The position numbers and the translations under genes are program-made. From the NCBI GenBank assembly GCA_946414025.1, contig CAMKMX010000027.1:1-42261 (forward strand): 42,261 nucleotides of DNA, written 5' to 3'. The notes under the pieces were generated by a model that was given only the letters and a program-made list of their open reading frames with translations, did no database searches and was not told the origin of the DNA. Position 1 is the stretch's first letter. Each line of letters opens with the position of its first letter. The stretch is from an uncultured Fibrobacter sp. (GTDB taxonomy: Bacteria > Fibrobacterota > Fibrobacteria > Fibrobacterales > Fibrobacteraceae). This document shows, piece after piece, positions 39,247 through 42,261 of this stretch.

Positions 39247-41796
39247 TTTCACCACAAATTTCTCGCCGTCGTAGTCGATGACCACAGGCTTTGCGGCACT
39301 CACGTCTCCAGCGAGGATTGCATGGCTCAGCGGGCGTTCCACGTTACGTTCCAGGTAACGCTGGATCGGCCGCGCGCCGAATTCCGGCTGGTAGGCTCCG
39401 TCGGCAATGGCATCGAGCGCCTTGTCGGTCAGGGTCAGCTGTAAATCCTGACGGGCGGCGCGTTCGGCGAGTCCCTTGAATTTGAGCCTTACGATGTCCC
39501 TGATTTGCGGCTTGGTGAGGCTCTGGAATACCAGCACTTCATCCAGACGGTTCAGGAATTCAGGCCTAAAGAAGCTGCGGAGTTCCGGCTCGATTTCCTT
39601 CAGGGTCACGGGCTTTGCATCACCCGCGCGGTTCTGGAAGTGAGTGGCACCCAGGTTCGACGTCATGAGAATCAAGGTGTTCTTGAAGTTCACGGTACGG
39701 CCCTTGCCATCGGTCAGTCGACCGTCGTCAAGCACCTGCAACAGCGTGTTGAACACGTCGGGGTGAGCCTTCTCGATTTCGTCGAGCAGAATCACGCAGT
39801 ACGGATGCGTACGCACGGCTTCGGTCAGCTGGCCGCCTTCTTCGTAGCCCACGTATCCCGGAGGCGCACCGATCAAACGGCTCACGCTGTGCTTTTCCAT
39901 GTATTCGCTCATGTCGATACGCACCAGCGCATTCTCGTCGTCGAACAGTTCCACGGCAAGCGCCTTCGCCAGTTCCGTCTTGCCCACACCCGTCGGGCCC
40001 AGGAACAAGAAGCTACCAATCGGCGCATTCTCGCGGCTTAAGCCGCTACGGTTACGCAAGATGGCTTCCGAAACCGCTTCCACAGCTTCGTCCTGGCCAA
40101 TCACGCGGGCATGCAGGCGTTCGTCCAAGTGCAACAACTTTGCCTTTTCGCCTTCGCAAAGCTTGGTCACCGGAATTCCGGTCCAGCGGCTCACCACAAG
40201 GGCGATGGTTTCTTCCGTCACCTCTTCGCTCAGGTCGCCGTCTCCGGCGGACTTCTTGATTTCTTCCGTCTTCGCGGCGATTTCCTTTTCGAGGTTCACA
40301 ATCTTGTTGTACTTGAGTTCGGCGGCGCGGTTCAAGTCGTAGCGGGCTTCGGCCTGCTCCATCTCGTCCTTTGCCTGCTGCAAGGATTTCTTGAGGCCCT
40401 GCAACTCGGCATTCTTCGCGCGCCTTTCTTGCCAACGGTCCTGCATCAGCTTGACTGCAGCATCTGTCGTCGCGAGTTCTTCACGCAACTCTTTCAGGCG
40501 CTTTACGCTGGTGTCGTCGGTTTCCTTCGCCAAGGCCTGCTCCTCGATTTTCATCTGGAGTTCCTTACGCTGCAAGGTATCCAAGGCTTCGGGCACGGTG
40601 TCCATCTGCGTCTTCACCAGGCTTGCGGCCTCGTCAATCAGGTCGATGGCCTTGTCCGGCAAGAAACGGTCACTGATGTAGCGGTTCGAAAGCTTCACCG
40701 CCGCCACGAGCGCGTTGTCGTGCAGACGCACGCCATGGTGCGCATCAAAGCCGTCCTTGATGCCACGAAGAATTGAAATCGATTCCTCTTCGCTCGGCTC
40801 GTCGACCTGCACGGGCTGGAAACGGCGTTCCAAGGCGGAATCCTTCTCGATGTACTTGCGGTATTCCTGCGTGGTGGTCGCACCGATGCAGTGCAGCTCG
40901 CCACGGGCCAGCTTCGGCTTGAGCATGTTGCCCAAGTCCATGGAGCCTTCGGTCTTGCCCGCACCCACGATGGTGTGGATTTCATCGATGAACAGCAACG
41001 TGTTGCCGTCTTCTTCAAGTGCGTCGAGCACAGCTTTCAAACGTTCCTCGAAATCGCCGCGGTACTTTGCGCCCGCCATCAAGGCAGACAAATCGAGCGC
41101 AAACAACTTCTTGCCCTTCAGAGCGTCAGGCACATCGCCGCGATAGATTCGCTCGGCGAGCCCTTCGACAATAGCGGTCTTACCCACGCCAGGTTCACCG
41201 ACCAGGCACGGGTTGTTTTTCGTCTTTCGGCTCAAGATCAAGATGACGCGGCGGATTTCTTCTTCACGGCCAATCACCGGCGAAAGCTTGCCGTCGGCAG
41301 CCATTTCCACGAGTTCACGACCGTACAGTTTCAGCGGAGACTGCTCCTCGGCATTGGCGGCTCCTGCAAACGGGTCCGAAAGCCAGGTTTCCACAACCTC
41401 GACGCTTCCCAACGCATCTTCGAACACCTTCGCAAGTCCACGGTCGCCTGAGAACTTCATCAAGGCCACGAGCATGTCGCCCGGGGTCACCATACGGTTC
41501 ACTTGACGCGCCGCCTGCACCGAGGCACGCAAAATGCGGTTCAAGTCGTTATCGGGTTCCACGTCGGGGTTTACGCCTTCCATGCGCGGAATCTTCTGCA
41601 CGAACGGCTCCAGCTTGCCGCGGAGCTCATTCGTCTTCGCGCCCTTCGACTTGTAGAGTTTCTTCAAGGTGGCATCCGGGCCTTCGACAAGCCCCACCGC
41701 CAAATGCGCCGCACCCAAGTAGGAATGGGAGCAGCGGTCACGCAGGCTCTGCGCCTTCGCCAAAACTTTTTCTGCATCGTTGTTAAAATCAGACAT
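39244..41796 (-). CDS. clpB: Disaggregase chaperone ClpB
   Basis: AAA+ hexamer that extracts proteins from aggregates with DnaK. 850 residues, standard length. Clp N-domain (1-145), first ATPase with Walker A GEPGVGKT (200-207) and Walker B LLFIDEIH (267-274), coiled-coil middle domain (about 400-520) and second ATPase with GPTGVGKT (600-607), [11 protein letters not shown] pore loop and [15 protein letters not shown] sensor region. Middle domain presence separates it from ClpA and ClpC. AGAGG lies six bases before the ATG. No CIRCE element was seen upstream. Confidence 0.97.
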   Translation of the reverse strand: MSDFNNDAEKVLAKAQSLRDRCSHSYLGAAHLAVGLVEGPDATLKKLYKSKGAKTNELRGKLEPFVQKIPRMEGVNPDVEPDNDLNRILRASVQAARQVNRMVTPGDMLVALMKFSGDRGLAKVFEDALGSVEVVETWLSDPFAGAANAEEQSPLKLYGRELVEMAADGKLSPVIGREEEIRRVILILSRKTKNNPCLVGEPGVGKTAIVEGLAERIYRGDVPDALKGKKLFALDLSALMAGAKYRGDFEERLKAVLDALEEDGNTLLFIDEIHTIVGAGKTEGSMDLGNMLKPKLARGELHCIGATTTQEYRKYIEKDSALERRFQPVQVDEPSEEESISILRGIKDGFDAHHGVRLHDNALVAAVKLSNRYISDRFLPDKAIDLIDEAASLVKTQMDTVPEALDTLQRKELQMKIEEQALAKETDDTSVKRLKELREELATTDAAVKLMQDRWQERRAKNAELQGLKKSLQQAKDEMEQAEARYDLNRAAELKYNKIVNLEKEIAAKTEEIKKSAGDGDLSEEVTEETIALVVSRWTGIPVTKLCEGEKAKLLHLDERLHARVIGQDEAVEAVSEAILRNRSGLSRENAPIGSFLFLGPTGVGKTELAKALAVELFDDENALVRIDMSEYMEKHSVSRLIGAPPGYVGYEEGGQLTEAVRTHPYCVILLDEIEKAHPDVFNTLLQVLDDGRLTDGKGRTVNFKNTLILMTSNLGATHFQNRAGDAKPVTLKEIEPELRSFFRPEFLNRLDEVLVFQSLTKPQIRDIVRLKFKGLAERAARQDLQLTLTDKALDAIADGAYQPEFGARPIQRYLERNVERPLSHAILAGDVSAAKPVVIDYDGEKFVVK

Positions 41797-41978
41797 GGTT
41801 GCCTCTTTTTATTTTTACCGCCCTCCGATATGCAAAACCCGTGCCAAGGGCCGTTTTCGGCAAAAAAACGCCCAAAACCGTGCAAAAACGGCAATTTTCG
41901 CCGTAAAAAAGCAAAAAATGTCGCATTTTTCAGCGGCTTTTTTTTCAAAATAAGACGCGCGGGCGTTTAATTCCGCAC

Positions 41979-42032
41979 AAATAAAGGTATATTCAGAAAG
42001 TAGGTCTTATAGGGGCTCTTTATGAGCGGAGG
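41979..42032 (+). repeat. Leader element copy 2
   Basis: AAATAAAGGTATATTCAGAA and so on through AGGTCTTATAGGG to the hairpin GCTC-TTTAT-GAGC (42015-42027), with the ATG at 42022 in the loop. Matches copy 1 closely, with a one-base insertion and a few substitutions. The upstream -35 region is not conserved. Confidence 0.7.
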
Positions 42033-42090
42033 TAGAACCTCGTTCAAAGCTCAAATTTCAGCCCCTCCATTCTGCAAATTCGGCCAATTC

Positions 42091-42138
42091 GTCAATATTT
42101 ATTGACAAATAAAGTAAAACAATATATATTTATTGACA
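42091..42138 (+). promoter_or_regulatory. Promoter and operator of the HipB-like gene
   Basis: TTGACA (42102-42107), 17 bases, TATATT (42125-42130). The palindrome GTCAAT-ATTT-ATTGAC (42091-42106) covers the -35 box, and its right part with flanks (ATATTTATTGACA) is repeated at 42126-42138, 31 bases on, about three helical turns. This layout suits autorepression by the HTH protein encoded downstream. The leader would be about four bases. Confidence 0.75.
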
Positions 42139-42140
42139 TC

Positions 42141-42261
42141 ATGGGTAAGAAAAGCGTAACTCTACTGCCAAAAACCGGTAAAATCCTTGAACAGATGGGA
42201 GAACAAATCCGTCTGGCTCGCATGCGTCGTAAAATTTCTGTCGCGCTTGCTGCCGAAAGGG
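42141..42261 (+). CDS. HipB-like XRE regulator, antitoxin candidate (3' end outside the window)
   Basis: The 40 visible codons read MGKKSVTLLPKTGKILEQMG then EQIRLARMRRKISVALAAER, the first helices of a Cro/C1-type HTH. The 'LP.T..ILEQMGE.I..AR.RR' opening is typical of HipB-like antitoxins that precede hipA kinases, so a hipA-like toxin is expected beyond the right edge; it is not seen here. Strong promoter with an operator-like palindrome upstream and no Shine-Dalgarno. Confidence 0.75.
   Translation, partial: MGKKSVTLLPKTGKILEQMGEQIRLARMRRKISVALAAER

Larger units (their letters stand above)
41797..42140. other. Gap between clpB and the HipB-like gene
   Basis: 344 bases. Near clpB are A/T-run hairpins, e.g. 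ACGGC-AATTTTC-GCCGT (41888-41904) and AAAAATG-TCG-CATTTTT (41914-41930) followed by GCGGC and eight T. Then leader element copy 2 (41979-42032) with a 27-codon frame (42022-42105), and the operator/promoter of the HipB-like gene. Confidence 0.6.

Noticed and set aside
41888..41945. Terminator on the plus strand upstream of clpB
   Set aside because: The hairpins and T-run look terminator-like, but no plus-strand gene ends here; kept only as a description of the gap.

Overview
The window looks like chromosomal DNA of a Fibrobacter-type bacterium (phylum Fibrobacterota). The strongest pointer is the lipoprotein gene at 15312-16538, whose C-terminal half matches the Fibrobacter succinogenes major paralogous domain (FISUMP). 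A C-terminal tail resembling a type IX secretion sorting domain (21416-22819), several lipoprotein signals and a type IV pilus retraction gene fit a Gram-negative cell of that group. No rRNA, tRNA or CRISPR array was recognised. Both ends cut through genes: a malic enzyme on the left and a HipB-like regulator on the right.

Layout. 1-1204 (minus): 3'-truncated malic enzyme. 1322-5280 (minus): Trm112-like protein, a large acidic TPR protein with a repeated short motif, and PilT, tightly coupled. 5358-14676 (minus): riboflavin genes ribE-ribBA-ribH, then nusB, then a DUF2723 membrane protein (TMEM260-like O-mannosyltransferase family) followed by two polyprenyl-phosphate-sugar synthase-like GT2 enzymes and a third GT2 fused to a membrane/Rossmann module. 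14677-17567: an accessory segment (repeats, FISUMP lipoprotein, candidate antitoxin plus GNAT toxin pair) that separates ribE from ribD (17568-18785). 18959-23811 (minus): an envelope-directed cluster of M23 peptidase, lamin-tail-like secreted protein, beta-rich exported protein, PAS membrane protein and rhodanese lipoprotein. 24324-28283 (plus): DUF349 protein and Sua5/TsaC. 28343-34605: DUF3332-like lipoprotein, GGEEF diguanylate cyclase, metzincin-like lipoprotein, ComEC. 34611-36425: AT-rich accessory patch with an orphan CopG-like antitoxin, copies of a leader element with small ORFs, and a lipoprotein with calcium-type repeats. 36426-41796: hisN-like and hisC, an exported protein and clpB. 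The right end carries another leader-element copy and a strong promoter with an operator-like palindrome in front of the HipB-like gene.

The most unusual content is outside ordinary genes. (1) Many intergenic gaps are filled by 7-base-periodic arrays (TATGAGG, TGAGTTG, ACTGAAA or CTAGATC/CCCCTAG types, including ten 14-base units at 24092-24231) that often run up to start or stop codons. (2) A family of hairpins flanked by GTCAT, with compensatory stem changes between copies, is scattered through the window and seems to lie in-frame within the FISUMP gene. (3) A 127-base repeat, about 94% identical by eye, occurs in inverted orientation at 14910 and 36412. (4) A leader element ending in GCTC-TTTAT-GAGC, with the ATG in the hairpin loop, occurs in three clear copies and one degenerate copy, next to antitoxin-like genes. 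(5) Several genes have a -10-like hexamer 6-10 bases before the start codon and no ribosome binding site, suggesting leaderless mRNAs. All repeat identities were counted by eye.
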